NCBI GenBank assembly: GCA_036960565.1
Contig: JBALXQ010000007.1
Coordinates: 62,001-126,000, forward strand
From: Bermanella sp036960565
GTDB taxonomy: Bacteria; Pseudomonadota; Gammaproteobacteria; Pseudomonadales; Oceanobacteraceae
Direction: 5' to 3'
DNA: 64,000 bases
A program made the position numbers and the translations under genes. The number at the start of each line of letters is the position of its first letter. The first letter of the stretch is position 1. The notes under the pieces were generated by a model that was given only the letters and a program-made list of their open reading frames with translations, had not been told where the DNA came from and did no database searches. Below, one piece after another: positions 49,772 through 59,459 of this stretch.

Positions 49772-52162
49772 ATGACTATTGAAAAATTCCCGTTGTTACC
49801 TCTGCGTGATGTTGTTGTTTATCCTCATATGGTTATCCCTTTATTTGTTGGTCGGGAAAAATCGATCAAGGCTCTTGAAGCTGCAATGGAAGGCGGTAAA
49901 AAAATTCTACTGGTTGCTCAAAAAAATGCCGCCACTGATGAGCCAGAAGAGGTGGATATATATGATGTGGGTACTGTAGCGACAGTACTGCAGTTGCTAA
50001 AGCTCCCTGATGGTACTGTGAAAGTGCTAGTTGAAGGAATGTATCGCGCTGAAGTGACTGGTTATGATCAGGTTTCAGATTATTACCAAGGGGAAGCATC
50101 TCCTTTGGAAATAGAGTCTCTGAATGATCGCGAGCAGGGCGTTATGATTAAAGCTGTTACTCAGCAATTTGACCAATTTGTTCAAATGAGTAAAAAGGTT
50201 CCCAGTGAAGTTTTAGCATCCATTGAAGAAATTACTGAGTCAGGAAGGCTCGCTGATACTATTTCAGCGCACCTGTCTTTAAAGCTAGAAGAGAAACAGT
50301 CAATTCTTGAAATGGTAAGTGAGCGTGAACGCCTTGAGCATATAATGGCGTTAATTGAATCAGAAATAGATTTACTGGATGTAGAAAAGCGTATTCGCGG
50401 TCGTGTTAAAAAACAGATGGAAAAAAGCCAGCGCGAATATTATTTGAATGAACAAATGAAGGCTATTCAAAAAGAATTGGGCGACATGGATGATGTCCCT
50501 AATGAGCATGAAGAGCTTCAAAATAAAATTAACGATGCTGGTATGCCTAAAGAGGCAAAAGAAAAAGCAGAGCAGGAACTAGCCAAATTAAAGATGATGT
50601 CTCCAATGTCGGCAGAAGCCTCTGTAGTTAGGGGTTATCTTGACTGGATGGTAGGTGTTCCTTGGAAGAGTAAAAGTAAAGTTCGTAGTAATATAGAATT
50701 GGCACAAGATATTTTGAATGAAGATCACTATGGCCTAGAAGAGGTTAAGGATCGAATTTTGGAGTATTTAGCAGTTCAAAAGCGCGTAAAAAAATCGACC
50801 GGTAATATATTGTGTTTGGTCGGACCTCCTGGGGTTGGTAAAACCTCTTTAGGGCGTTCAATTGCTAAGGCAACCGGAAGAAAGTATGTGCGCATGGCCC
50901 TAGGTGGTGTGAGGGATGAAGCTGAAATTCGTGGTCATAGAAGAACTTATATTGGGTCTATGCCAGGTAAATTAGTGCAGAAAATTTCGAAAGTGGGAGT
51001 TAAAAATCCTTTATTTTTGTTAGATGAAATCGATAAGATGGGAATGGATCATCGTGGTGATCCGGCTTCCGCTCTTCTTGAGGTATTAGACCCAGAGCAG
51101 AATTCGTCCTTTAGTGATCATTATTTGGAAGTAGACTTTGATTTGTCAGAAGTGATGTTTATTTGTACTGCCAATAGTATGAATATTCCAGCTCCTTTAT
51201 TAGATCGAATGGAAATTATTCGTCTTCCAGGTTATACCGAAGATGAAAAAGTTAATATTTGTGAGCGATATCTGCTGCCAAAGCAAATGAAAAGCAATGG
51301 AGTTAAGGATAAGGAATTAGAACTTCCTCAGACTTCTATTAGACACATTGTTCGTCATTACACTAAGGAAGCTGGTGTTCGTGGGCTTGAGCGTGAGATG
51401 GGTAAGTTGTGCCGTAAGGTGGTTAAAGAGAACGTACTAAAGAAATCTGATAGCCTAACGCCTTTAGTTAAAACTGAAGCGCTGGAAGAATATCTTGGTG
51501 TTCAAAAGTTTCATTATGGATTGGCGGAAGAAGAGAATCAGGTTGGCCAGGTAACTGGATTGGCTTGGACTTCGGTAGGTGGTGAAACTTTGACCATTGA
51601 ATCGGTAGTGTCTTCAGGTAAAGGTCGAATTGTTAAAACAGGGTCCCTTGGGGATGTCATGCAAGAGTCGATACAAGCAGCTTTGACTGTTGTGAAAAGT
51701 CGATCTCAGGCATTGGGCTTGCCAGTAGATTATTTTGAGAAGCACGATCTTCATATTCATGTTCCAGAGGGCGCTACACCAAAAGATGGTCCTAGTGCCG
51801 GGGTTGGCATGGTTACGGCTTTAATGTCGGTGATAACAAATACTGAAGTTCGTTCAGACATTGCCATGACAGGTGAGATTACGTTACGTGGTAAAGTATT
51901 GCCGATTGGCGGATTAAAAGAAAAATTATTGGCCGCTCACAGAGGAGGAATTAAAACAGTATTAATTCCTCATGAAAATGAGCGTGATTTAAAAGATATT
52001 CCCGATAATATAAAGCAGGAATTGGAAATCATTCCCGTTAAATGGGTAGATGAAGTTATTAATTCTGCTTTAGTGGGAAATATTGAAGAAAATGTGGCAT
52101 CTGTTGTTGAAAAGGAAGCCGCTACCCAGCAGAATCAGCAGGGTCGAATGAGTACTCATTGA
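49772..52162 (+). CDS. lon: ATP-dependent protease Lon
   Basis: This homohexameric AAA+ serine protease degrades damaged and regulatory proteins (SulA in E. coli). The N-terminal substrate domain begins FPLLPLRDVVVYPHMVIPLFVGR. Walker A GPPGVGKT is at about 351-358. The proteolytic Ser is about residue 675 in PKDGPSAGVG and the catalytic Lys about 716 in GGLKEKLLAAHR. The 796-residue length is usual. It has its own sigma-32-type promoter after the clpX terminator. Confidence 0.98.
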   Translation: MTIEKFPLLPLRDVVVYPHMVIPLFVGREKSIKALEAAMEGGKKILLVAQKNAATDEPEEVDIYDVGTVATVLQLLKLPDGTVKVLVEGMYRAEVTGYDQVSDYYQGEASPLEIESLNDREQGVMIKAVTQQFDQFVQMSKKVPSEVLASIEEITESGRLADTISAHLSLKLEEKQSILEMVSERERLEHIMALIESEIDLLDVEKRIRGRVKKQMEKSQREYYLNEQMKAIQKELGDMDDVPNEHEELQNKINDAGMPKEAKEKAEQELAKLKMMSPMSAEASVVRGYLDWMVGVPWKSKSKVRSNIELAQDILNEDHYGLEEVKDRILEYLAVQKRVKKSTGNILCLVGPPGVGKTSLGRSIAKATGRKYVRMALGGVRDEAEIRGHRRTYIGSMPGKLVQKISKVGVKNPLFLLDEIDKMGMDHRGDPASALLEVLDPEQNSSFSDHYLEVDFDLSEVMFICTANSMNIPAPLLDRMEIIRLPGYTEDEKVNICERYLLPKQMKSNGVKDKELELPQTSIRHIVRHYTKEAGVRGLEREMGKLCRKVVKENVLKKSDSLTPLVKTEALEEYLGVQKFHYGLAEEENQVGQVTGLAWTSVGGETLTIESVVSSGKGRIVKTGSLGDVMQESIQAALTVVKSRSQALGLPVDYFEKHDLHIHVPEGATPKDGPSAGVGMVTALMSVITNTEVRSDIAMTGEITLRGKVLPIGGLKEKLLAAHRGGIKTVLIPHENERDLKDIPDNIKQELEIIPVKWVDEVINSALVGNIEENVASVVEKEAATQQNQQGRMSTH

Positions 52163-52182
52163 GTTAAAACAGCCTAAGCGGC

Positions 52183-52210
52183 TTGACACATCGTTTCACG
52201 CTGGTATAAA
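52183..52210 (+). promoter_or_regulatory. Sigma-70 promoter of hupB
   Basis: A perfect TTGACA (52183-52188), a 16-base spacer and TATAAA (52205-52210) lie about 90 bases before hupB. It is the best sigma-70 promoter seen in the window, as expected for an abundant HU protein. Confidence 0.8.
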
Positions 52211-52298
52211 TTCCAGCTCTCTGTTTGATGGTCATTGCTACGTCGCTTAGCTATACCAATTTACATCTATAATAACCAATCTTGGTAAGGGGATAAGT

Positions 52299-52571
52299 GT
52301 GAACAAATCTGAATTAATTGATGCAATTGCTGCTTCAGCGGATATTCCAAAGGCAGCTGCTGGACGTGCGCTTGATGCGACAGTAGAAGCTATCACAGGC
52401 GCTTTGAAAGAAGGCGATCAAGTAGTATTGGTAGGGTTTGGTACTTTCTCTGTTAAGGAACGTGCAGCTCGTACTGGACGTAATCCTCAAACGGGTGAGC
52501 CAATACAAATTGCGGCAGCAAAAGTACCTGGTTTTAAGCCCGGTAAAGCGTTAAAAGACGCTGTAAACTAG
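52299..52571 (+). CDS. hupB: DNA-binding protein HU-beta
   Basis: This histone-like protein bends and compacts DNA. The 90-residue sequence contains the HU signature VGFGTFSVKERAARTGRNPQTGEPIQI in two adjacent parts and ends KALKDAVN like E. coli HupB. The start codon is GTG, with AAGGGG ahead of it. It has its own strong promoter and a tandem hairpin 3' end. Confidence 0.97.
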   Translation: MNKSELIDAIAASADIPKAAAGRALDATVEAITGALKEGDQVVLVGFGTFSVKERAARTGRNPQTGEPIQIAAAKVPGFKPGKALKDAVN

Positions 52572-52579
52572 TATTGCTT

Positions 52580-52609
52580 GGCTATTTTGCATTTTTTGTT
52601 GAAATAGCC
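52580..52609. repeat. First hairpin after hupB
   Basis: GGCTATTT and AAATAGCC form an 8-base stem with a 14-base T-rich loop, before the hupB terminator. It may protect the mRNA end. Confidence 0.5.
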
Positions 52610-52615
52610 ACATTT

Positions 52616-52647
52616 AAAAAACGCATTCTTTATAGATGCGTTTTTTT
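52616..52647 (+). terminator. Rho-independent terminator of hupB
   Basis: AAAAAACGCAT and ATGCGTTTTTT close a 9-base loop and end in a T run. Confidence 0.9.
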
Positions 52648-52688
52648 GCTATCTGGATATAAGAATTCTAAAAAAAGGTTGTAGTGTC

Positions 52689-54527
52689 ATGCTTCAAACT
52701 ATTCGCGATGGTTCTAAAGGAATTGTTGCCAAAATTATTGTTGGTTTAATTATTTTGACCTTTGCCTTGTTTGGCATTGAAAGTATTGTGGCGTTGGGTG
52801 GTGGAGAAAAAGTCCCAGCTGAGGTCAATGGTGAAGAAATTAGTAGCCGCCAGGTAGCTCAGATGATTCAGCTGCAAAAACGCAGATTGCAATCACAGTT
52901 TGGAGAGAGCTTCGACCCTTCGCTGATTAGCGATAATATGCTACGAAAGGCAGCCGTAGAAAGTCTCATTAATGAGTCATTACTTAAACAAGCAGCAGCT
53001 GAGGGTGGTATTTATTTTTCAGATGAAGAAATTGATAAGCTAATTGTTCAGTCGCCTGAATTTCAAGTTGCTGGGGTGTTTGATCGTGACCAATATGATT
53101 TAGTGCTGAGGAGTGCTGGATATACCCGCTCAACTCACAGAGCACTCTTACGCGCGAACTTAGTGACACAGCAGGCTCAGTCAGCTTGGCAACTTACCGC
53201 TTTTTCTACTCAGAGTGAAGAGGGCCGTTCAGCCCAGCTGGATTCGCAAACTCGCACTTTCTCCTTTATTGAATATAAGCTTGAAGATGTGAAGAAGAAT
53301 GTTTCTATTAGTGCGGAAGAAAAACAAACATATTACACAGAAAACTCCAGTCGTTTCATGACAAATGAATCTGTAGTTATCGACTATATAGAGCTTGAGA
53401 AATCTAGTTTATTGGCGGACATAGAAATAAGCGAAGATGAGTTGTTGGGTCGATACGAAGACATTAAAGCTGAGTCGTCAGCTAAAAGAGAGTATAGAGC
53501 TGCCCATATTTTGTTGCTAGAAAGTAATGAAAGTTCAAAGAAGACACTCCAAGCGGTGCAATCCAAAATAAACTCTGGGGAGACATTCGAGGCGCTGGCT
53601 GAACAATATTCCCAGGATGATAGCTCTAAATTGGCCGGAGGTGACCTAGGGTTTGCAAGTGCGGATGTGTATGAGCCTGAATTTTCTGATGCTCTTAATA
53701 CGCTATCAAAAGGTCAGGTTTCTGAAGTTGTTCAGACTCGTGATGGCTTACATTTGATTAAGTTAATTGATACCCGTCAGCCTGAAGTGGCCAGTTATGA
53801 AAATTTGAAAGATAGTCTTGTAGTCGACATTAAGTCTGAAAAGGCCCAAGGTTTGTATGTTGAACGTTTAGAGTCTTTAAACGACGCAGCATTCTCTGCT
53901 AACGGACTGCAGGAGCCAGCTAAAGACCTTGGTCTGAATATTTTAACAACAGATACGTTTTCAAAAGCCGGTGGTAAAGGTATAGCCAGTGATAATAAGG
54001 TTATTCAGGCAGCCTTTTCTGAGGCTATTTTGTTTGATGATGCAAATAGTGAGGTTATTGAGCTATCAGATGGGCGTGCAGTTGTTTTGCACCTCAAATC
54101 CTTTAATGAATCTGTTATTAAATCCTTGGATCTAGTGGAAACGCAAGTTGAGGCCATTATAAGGGATCAGAAAGGTACTAAAGAGCTTGAATCCTTGGTG
54201 GAGGCTTCTTTGGAGCAAGCGAAAAAAGATGAATTAGTCAGTGTTTGGGATGATGCAAAAAATACCACTCGTAATGATGAGGGGGTTGATGCAGCGATCT
54301 TAGCCTTTGCTTTTACTATGGCAGAGCCTGTTGAGGGTTCAGTGTACGGGCAGGTAAATTTAGGTGCCGGTAATAAAGCGATTTTGCGTTTGGATTCTAT
54401 TGAAAGAGTTGAATCTGCAACGGCAGGGGTGGCTGAGGAGCAAAAAATTGAACGAGCCAAATCGTTCAATGAATATAAGGCTTACGCTCAGCACTTTACT
54501 GATAGAGCTAGCATTGAACGCAATTAA
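52689..54527 (+). CDS. ppiD: Periplasmic folding chaperone PpiD (peptidyl-prolyl isomerase D)
   Basis: This is an inner-membrane protein with one N-terminal membrane segment (IVAKIIVGLIILTFALFGI) and a large periplasmic part. A SurA-N-like domain follows the anchor. A parvulin (PpiC) domain runs from about residue 265 to 355 (RAAHILLLES... AGGDLGFASADVYEPEF... TRDGLHLIKL). PpiD meets proteins leaving the Sec translocon. At 612 residues it is close to the usual 620. As I recall it follows hupB in E. coli and Pseudomonas as well. Confidence 0.95.
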   Translation: MLQTIRDGSKGIVAKIIVGLIILTFALFGIESIVALGGGEKVPAEVNGEEISSRQVAQMIQLQKRRLQSQFGESFDPSLISDNMLRKAAVESLINESLLKQAAAEGGIYFSDEEIDKLIVQSPEFQVAGVFDRDQYDLVLRSAGYTRSTHRALLRANLVTQQAQSAWQLTAFSTQSEEGRSAQLDSQTRTFSFIEYKLEDVKKNVSISAEEKQTYYTENSSRFMTNESVVIDYIELEKSSLLADIEISEDELLGRYEDIKAESSAKREYRAAHILLLESNESSKKTLQAVQSKINSGETFEALAEQYSQDDSSKLAGGDLGFASADVYEPEFSDALNTLSKGQVSEVVQTRDGLHLIKLIDTRQPEVASYENLKDSLVVDIKSEKAQGLYVERLESLNDAAFSANGLQEPAKDLGLNILTTDTFSKAGGKGIASDNKVIQAAFSEAILFDDANSEVIELSDGRAVVLHLKSFNESVIKSLDLVETQVEAIIRDQKGTKELESLVEASLEQAKKDELVSVWDDAKNTTRNDEGVDAAILAFAFTMAEPVEGSVYGQVNLGAGNKAILRLDSIERVESATAGVAEEQKIERAKSFNEYKAYAQHFTDRASIERN

Positions 54528-54538
54528 CTATTGCTAAT

Positions 54539-54582
54539 ACACAAAATAAAAAAGGGCCTTTAGGCCCTTTTTTATTTTGTGT
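54539..54582. terminator. Long bidirectional terminator between ppiD and the ABC ATPase gene
   Basis: A perfect 20-base stem (54539-54558 with 54563-54582) closes a TTTA tetraloop. The inner part is GGGCC/GGCCC and the outer part is an A run on one side and a T run on the other. It serves both convergent genes. Confidence 0.93.
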
Positions 54583-54617
54583 GATTTAAGTTTAGAAACT
54601 TTACTAAGTTAGATAGC

Positions 54618-55622
54618 TTACCAAGGAGATTCCCATTCTTGCGCTGCTTCCTTCTTAAAGTGGCATGCGGCTTTATGTTGCTCTAGCTCTGCATTATCTA
54701 ATGCCGGCTCTGACTCTTTGCATATTTTGGCAGCCATAGGGCACCTAGTTTGAAATCGGCAGCCTGGTGGTGGCGTTATAGGAGATGGCAGCTCCCCCTG
54801 AATCCTTCTTTTACTTCTATTTATATTGGGGTTAGGGTTGGGTATGGCATCAAGAAGGAATTGCGTGTAGGGGTGCTGAGGGCTTTCAAATAATGATTCA
54901 CTTGTCGCAGTCTCTACAATTTTTCCTAGATACATAACCGCTATTCGATCAGAAATGTGTTTAACCACTGCAAGATCATGAGCTATAAAAAGTATGGCTA
55001 TGTTTAACTCTTTTTGTAGCTCCATTAGTAGATTTATAATTTGAGACTGCACAGAAACATCAAGAGCAGATACTGGTTCGTCACATATGAGTAATTTAGG
55101 TTTTAATGCAATTGCTCGGGCTATGCCTATACGTTGTCTCTGGCCTCCAGAGAATTCAGATGGGTACTTTTTTAAGCTGTCCGCTGGCAAGCCAACTCGT
55201 TGTAATAGCTTAATTACTTCATTCTTACGCTCCTGGGATGTAAGGGAGGTATGAATTAGAAACGGCTCCTCAAGAATGGTGGTAATTGTATGTCTTGGAT
55301 TTAAAGATTCGTATGGGTCTTGGAATACGAATTGTATATCCGTTCGAAGTGGTCGAAGCCGTTTCTGGCTCATCTGGCTTATATCTTTTTCATCGAAAAT
55401 TATTTGGCCGCCAGTGGTGTCGTATAGTCTTGCTATTGTTTTAGCTAGGGTGCTTTTGCCACAACCTGATTCTCCCACTATTCCGAGTGTTTCACCGGGT
55501 TTGACGTATAGGTCTACACCATCAACAGCCATTAAATATTGCTTAGGTGAAAATAGACTCTTCTTTTTAACTGGAAAATATTTCTTTAGGTTATTTATTT
55601 CTAACAAGGGAGTGTTAGGCAT
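54618..55622 (-). CDS. Peptide-type ABC transporter ATPase, OppF/DppF-like
   Basis: Walker A is GESGCGKST near residue 53, the signature is SEFSGGQRQRI and Walker B is LLICDEPVSALD. The C-terminal oligopeptide ABC domain carries PPPGCRFQTRCPMAAKIC and a further Cys, a possible iron-sulfur or structural site. The start overlaps the OppD-like gene end by 8 bases. It corresponds to the second half of E. coli YejF, which is a fused protein. It is the last of a five-gene operon. Confidence 0.93.
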   Translation of the reverse strand: MPNTPLLEINNLKKYFPVKKKSLFSPKQYLMAVDGVDLYVKPGETLGIVGESGCGKSTLAKTIARLYDTTGGQIIFDEKDISQMSQKRLRPLRTDIQFVFQDPYESLNPRHTITTILEEPFLIHTSLTSQERKNEVIKLLQRVGLPADSLKKYPSEFSGGQRQRIGIARAIALKPKLLICDEPVSALDVSVQSQIINLLMELQKELNIAILFIAHDLAVVKHISDRIAVMYLGKIVETATSESLFESPQHPYTQFLLDAIPNPNPNINRSKRRIQGELPSPITPPPGCRFQTRCPMAAKICKESEPALDNAELEQHKAACHFKKEAAQEWESPW

Positions 55623-56604
55623 TTTTAATCTCGCACCAGTGCTTGCAGTTTACTTTGTGTCCGTCTTGGCTGACCTCTAATGTATGATCAAGGCTTTTAC
55701 AATCTTCTTGTGTGTATTGGCATCTATTGTGAAAGCGACAACCAGTAGGCATGTCGGCTAGCGTTGGTACCTGGCCCTCGATCGTGTTTAACGGGCTTTT
55801 GTTTGGAGAAAATAACTGGGGGATGGATTTTAATAACCCCTGGCTGTAGGGGTGTTTAGCGTTATTAAATAATTCTTTAACGCTGGCCATTTCTATCACT
55901 CGTCCGGCGTACATTACAGCAACGTCGTCACAGAGTTCGGCTATTACGCCAAGGTCGTGAGTTATGAATAAAATGGCCATGCCACTTTCTTCTTGTAGTT
56001 GTTTCATTAGATCCAAAATTTGAGCTTGAATAGTGACATCTAATGCAGTGGTTGGTTCGTCAGCTATAAGGATATCGGGCTTGCAAGCGAGGGCGATGGC
56101 AATCATAACTCGTTGACGCATGCCTCCTGATAGTTGATGGGGGTATTCCAACATGCGCTTATCTGGATCAGGAATACCCACCTTATTAAGCATATCAATT
56201 GACGCTTGAAATCTTTGCTTCTTTGAAAGTTCTTGCCTGTGTAATTTGAAAGACTCTAATATTTGACTGCCGATGTTTTTAACTGGGTTTAGCGCTGTCA
56301 TGGGGTCTTGAAAAATCATGGCAATGCGATTGCCTCGGATCTTTTGCATTTCCTGCGCACTATAGGAGACTAGATTGTCTCCTTTAAATAGAACGGTACC
56401 TTTACTGATGTTTCCAAAAGGTCTTTGTAGTAACTTCATTAGGGCTAGGGAGGTGACACTTTTACCACAGCCTGATTCGCCTACTAGCCCAAGGGTTTTT
56501 CCTGGGTGAAGTTCGAAAGAAACGTGGTCAAGGATATTCAAAGTACCTTGCTCTGTTTGAAAATCTACGCACAAGTCTTTGACTGACAATAAGGCCTGGC
56601 TCAC
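55615..56604 (-). CDS. Peptide-type ABC transporter ATPase, OppD/DppD-like
   Basis: Walker A is GESGCGKSV near residue 40, the signature is HQLSGGMRQRV and Walker B is ILIADEPTTALD. The C-terminal Cys-rich segment is MPTGCRFHNRCQYTQEDC. The start is a GTG at 56604 that overlaps the stop of the binding-protein gene by one base (TAGTG), so translation is coupled. It corresponds to the first half of YejF and pairs with the OppF-like subunit downstream. Confidence 0.93.
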   Translation of the reverse strand: MSQALLSVKDLCVDFQTEQGTLNILDHVSFELHPGKTLGLVGESGCGKSVTSLALMKLLQRPFGNISKGTVLFKGDNLVSYSAQEMQKIRGNRIAMIFQDPMTALNPVKNIGSQILESFKLHRQELSKKQRFQASIDMLNKVGIPDPDKRMLEYPHQLSGGMRQRVMIAIALACKPDILIADEPTTALDVTIQAQILDLMKQLQEESGMAILFITHDLGVIAELCDDVAVMYAGRVIEMASVKELFNNAKHPYSQGLLKSIPQLFSPNKSPLNTIEGQVPTLADMPTGCRFHNRCQYTQEDCKSLDHTLEVSQDGHKVNCKHWCEIKNA

Positions 56605-58406
56605 TAGCTATTTACCTTGTATTGGTCAAATACCTTATTCACTACAGGGTATTTAGTTTGGCTTTTTCTTGATGATTTGGTTTCGATTTTTTGTTCGTTA
56701 TCAATCCAAAATACGCCACCATCACCAAATGGAGAGTATAAGTTCCCAGTCGTTTTACTCCCGGGCATTTGAGGGAGCTTCAACCAGCGCCAATGTGCTC
56801 CGCGTGTATAAGGAACGTTGAAATCAGGTATAAATGCAGCAGTTTCGTGAATGATGCTAGCAAGTTTTTTAGCAAGGCTAATTCTTTTTCCTTTATTTGT
56901 TTCGGTGCGATACTGAACTATTAACTCGTCCATTTCCTTATTGTCGGTATTGGTTATGTTGTTGGTCTGCGGCTTATGTGCGTTATCACTATGGAAATGT
57001 TGCCAAAAAGCAGGCCGAAAGCCTGTGCTCCAACCTAATGAAGCAATTTGGTGTTGCTTTTGCATTATTGTTTTGTAATGCGAAGAGGAATCCTGCAATT
57101 TAAGGTTCAACTCTATACCTGCTTTAATTGCATCCTGCTTTAAAATGCTCCAGCGATCATTGTGCTCTTTATGGCTATAGGAAAGATTAAGGCTGAGTCG
57201 CTTTCCATTCTTGATGCGAATGCCATCACCTCCACGAAGGGCCCAGCCATTGCTGTTTAGTATTTCATTGGCCTTTTCTAAATTGAACGAACGGGCGGCT
57301 AGTAGATCGTTACTATATTCACCATAGCCAGCATGGAACTCTTGTAGTCTTTCATAATCACCTCGAAGTACAGTTTCTATGACCCTGTTAAAATTTAAAG
57401 CATGGGCTAGTGCAATGCGGACATCTTGATCTTTCAATATTTGATTGTCTTGATTTAGAAATAATCCTGAACTTGATCTTGGCATGTCATTATAAAAAAC
57501 AAATTTTTCAATATAGCCATTGTCAAATAGCTTACCTTTTGCCTTGTTGTGCCAGAATTCAGGTTGTACAAGTGGGAAAGTGTCAAGATTGCCCTTCTCA
57601 AAATGTTTATAGGCTATGTTGGCATCTCGTATTACTTTAATAATCACTTTGTTTACATTGAAGCGGCCTTGGTTGTAACGTTTGTCTTTAGCCCACCAAT
57701 CGGTCTTTCGGAAAAACTCAATTTGCTTGCCTTTTTTTATTTTTCCAATTTGATAGGGGCCTGTGTTTGGGATGATTTCCCAGTTGTATTTCTTTATGAA
57801 GTCACTGCCTAATTCTTTGTAAAAGTGCTCGGGAGTAGGGGTTAAACCGTAATAGTAGTGAAGTTCTTCTTTAGGGCGGGCAACAGCACCAGTTATAGAA
57901 ATGGTATGGCTTCCATACTTTTTAGCTGAAGTGATTTGAGTTGAATAGTGATTGTTGTACCAAGGGGCCTGAATATTTTTATTACGCATAAATTCTAAGG
58001 TGTACAGAAAGTCATCTGCAGTAACGCTTACACCATCGCTCCAGCGTGCTTTGGGGTCTAATTTATAATAAACCGTTTTACCATCTTCCCCGTAAGCCCA
58101 ACTTGTGGCTAATTGAGGAATGATTTCTAAAGTGTCAGGATGAAAGCCTATTAGCCCCAATTGATTTGAGTTTATGTGTGATCGGAATGAATTGTTTGAG
58201 TCGGGCCCTACGGTTCGTAGCGTAGGGGGAAATGCAAGCATGTAGGTAGAGAAAACACCGCCTTTTTCAGCATTCGAATCAGCCCAAGTTGGAGCTTCGT
58301 TGTTACTGAGCCAATCTAGATTGTTGGGTAGACTGTTTGTTGCGAATGCGAAATTACAAAATACCCCATACAAAAACAATGTCTTAATAATTTTTCTGGT
58401 AATCAT
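56604..58406 (-). CDS. yejA: Extracellular solute-binding protein family 5 (YejA-like)
   Basis: A signal peptide (MITRKIIKTLFLYGVFCNFAFA) leads a 600-residue family 5 binding protein. Segments WADSNAEKGGVFSTYMLAFPPTLRTVGPDSN and KARWSDGVSVTADDFLYTLEFM are typical of YejA-type proteins, which bind peptides including microcin C-like compounds in E. coli. AGGGA precedes the ATG. It lies between the permease and ATPase genes. The natural substrate cannot be read from sequence. Confidence 0.9.
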   Translation of the reverse strand: MITRKIIKTLFLYGVFCNFAFATNSLPNNLDWLSNNEAPTWADSNAEKGGVFSTYMLAFPPTLRTVGPDSNNSFRSHINSNQLGLIGFHPDTLEIIPQLATSWAYGEDGKTVYYKLDPKARWSDGVSVTADDFLYTLEFMRNKNIQAPWYNNHYSTQITSAKKYGSHTISITGAVARPKEELHYYYGLTPTPEHFYKELGSDFIKKYNWEIIPNTGPYQIGKIKKGKQIEFFRKTDWWAKDKRYNQGRFNVNKVIIKVIRDANIAYKHFEKGNLDTFPLVQPEFWHNKAKGKLFDNGYIEKFVFYNDMPRSSSGLFLNQDNQILKDQDVRIALAHALNFNRVIETVLRGDYERLQEFHAGYGEYSNDLLAARSFNLEKANEILNSNGWALRGGDGIRIKNGKRLSLNLSYSHKEHNDRWSILKQDAIKAGIELNLKLQDSSSHYKTIMQKQHQIASLGWSTGFRPAFWQHFHSDNAHKPQTNNITNTDNKEMDELIVQYRTETNKGKRISLAKKLASIIHETAAFIPDFNVPYTRGAHWRWLKLPQMPGSKTTGNLYSPFGDGGVFWIDNEQKIETKSSRKSQTKYPVVNKVFDQYKVNS

Positions 58407-58415
58407 TAAAGTCCC

Positions 58416-59459
58416 TTACTCGTAATAAGAATATTTTTTAGGGTCAAAGGCCTCTCGAATAGCCTCGCCGATGAAAGTTACTAACGTGAGTACCAAACTT
58501 AAAGCCGCTACGGCTGAAGCTGCAATCCACTGGTATTCAAGATTACTGGTGCCTTGTTGTAATAATTCTCCCCAGCTTGGGGTGGGGGAGGGTAAACCAA
58601 AACCTAAGTAATCAAGACTTGTTAAGGCGGTGATACCACTAACCACCGAGAAGGGAAAGAATGTAACTAAAATGGATACGGAGTTTGGCAGGATATGTTT
58701 AAACATAATTCTGCTATTGCTTGCTCCAATAGCCCTAGCAGCCAATACGTATTCTCTGGTGTTTTCTCTGTATGTTTCCGTTCTCATATACCAGGTTAAG
58801 CCCATCCAGCTAAATGCGGCTAGCAGCAGTGCAAGGGTCCAGAAATTTGGAGTGATAATGGATGCCACGATCATTATGATGTAAAGAATGGGAACGTTGG
58901 ACAACATTTCAATGACGCGTTGAAATACAAGGTCAAAAGTTCCTCCCAAGAAACCCATAAATGCACCTAAAGATACGCCAATAACATAGGTCGTTAGCAG
59001 TAAAAACAAGGAAAAAAGAATGGCAATGCGGAAGCCGTAAATTAGGCGAGCCAGTATGTCCCTGCCAGCCATGTCTGTTCCTAAATAATGTTGTTCTGAA
59101 ATAGAGGGTTCGTAAGGGGGGTACTTTCCTTCGATGAAGTTATTTTCAAATGGGTTGAATGGGATTGCTGGCATTAATAACCAGTTCGAATTCTCGCCAT
59201 TTTCAAAGGTCTGTTTTAGCTGGCGGTAATCGGTTTCCCATTGGTAGTCGTAACCAAAGGTAGTGCCGGGCAGAATATCTCCATATGTTGGAAAATAGAA
59301 CTGGTCATCATACTGAATAATAAGAGGTCTATTGTTAACTAATAACTCTGCTCCAAGGCTCATTAAAATTAAAGTGCAGATGATAATAAAGGAATAATAC
59401 CCGCGCTTTAAAGACTTGAATTTTTGCAGTCGTCGGCTGCTTTGTGGTGACAAACTCAT
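58416..59459 (-). CDS. yejE: ABC transporter permease, YejE-like
   Basis: An N-terminal membrane segment (YYSFIIICTLILMSLGAELL) is followed by a large periplasmic insert and five further membrane segments. The coupling motif EYVLAARAIGASNSRIMFKHILPN is typical of the OppC/YejE class. ATG 59459 is chosen because it overlaps the YejB stop as ATGA; the upstream 15 codons are in the YejB gene. The 347 residues match YejE. Confidence 0.94.
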   Translation of the reverse strand: MSLSPQSSRRLQKFKSLKRGYYSFIIICTLILMSLGAELLVNNRPLIIQYDDQFYFPTYGDILPGTTFGYDYQWETDYRQLKQTFENGENSNWLLMPAIPFNPFENNFIEGKYPPYEPSISEQHYLGTDMAGRDILARLIYGFRIAILFSLFLLLTTYVIGVSLGAFMGFLGGTFDLVFQRVIEMLSNVPILYIIMIVASIITPNFWTLALLLAAFSWMGLTWYMRTETYRENTREYVLAARAIGASNSRIMFKHILPNSVSILVTFFPFSVVSGITALTSLDYLGFGLPSPTPSWGELLQQGTSNLEYQWIAASAVAALSLVLTLVTFIGEAIREAFDPKKYSYYE

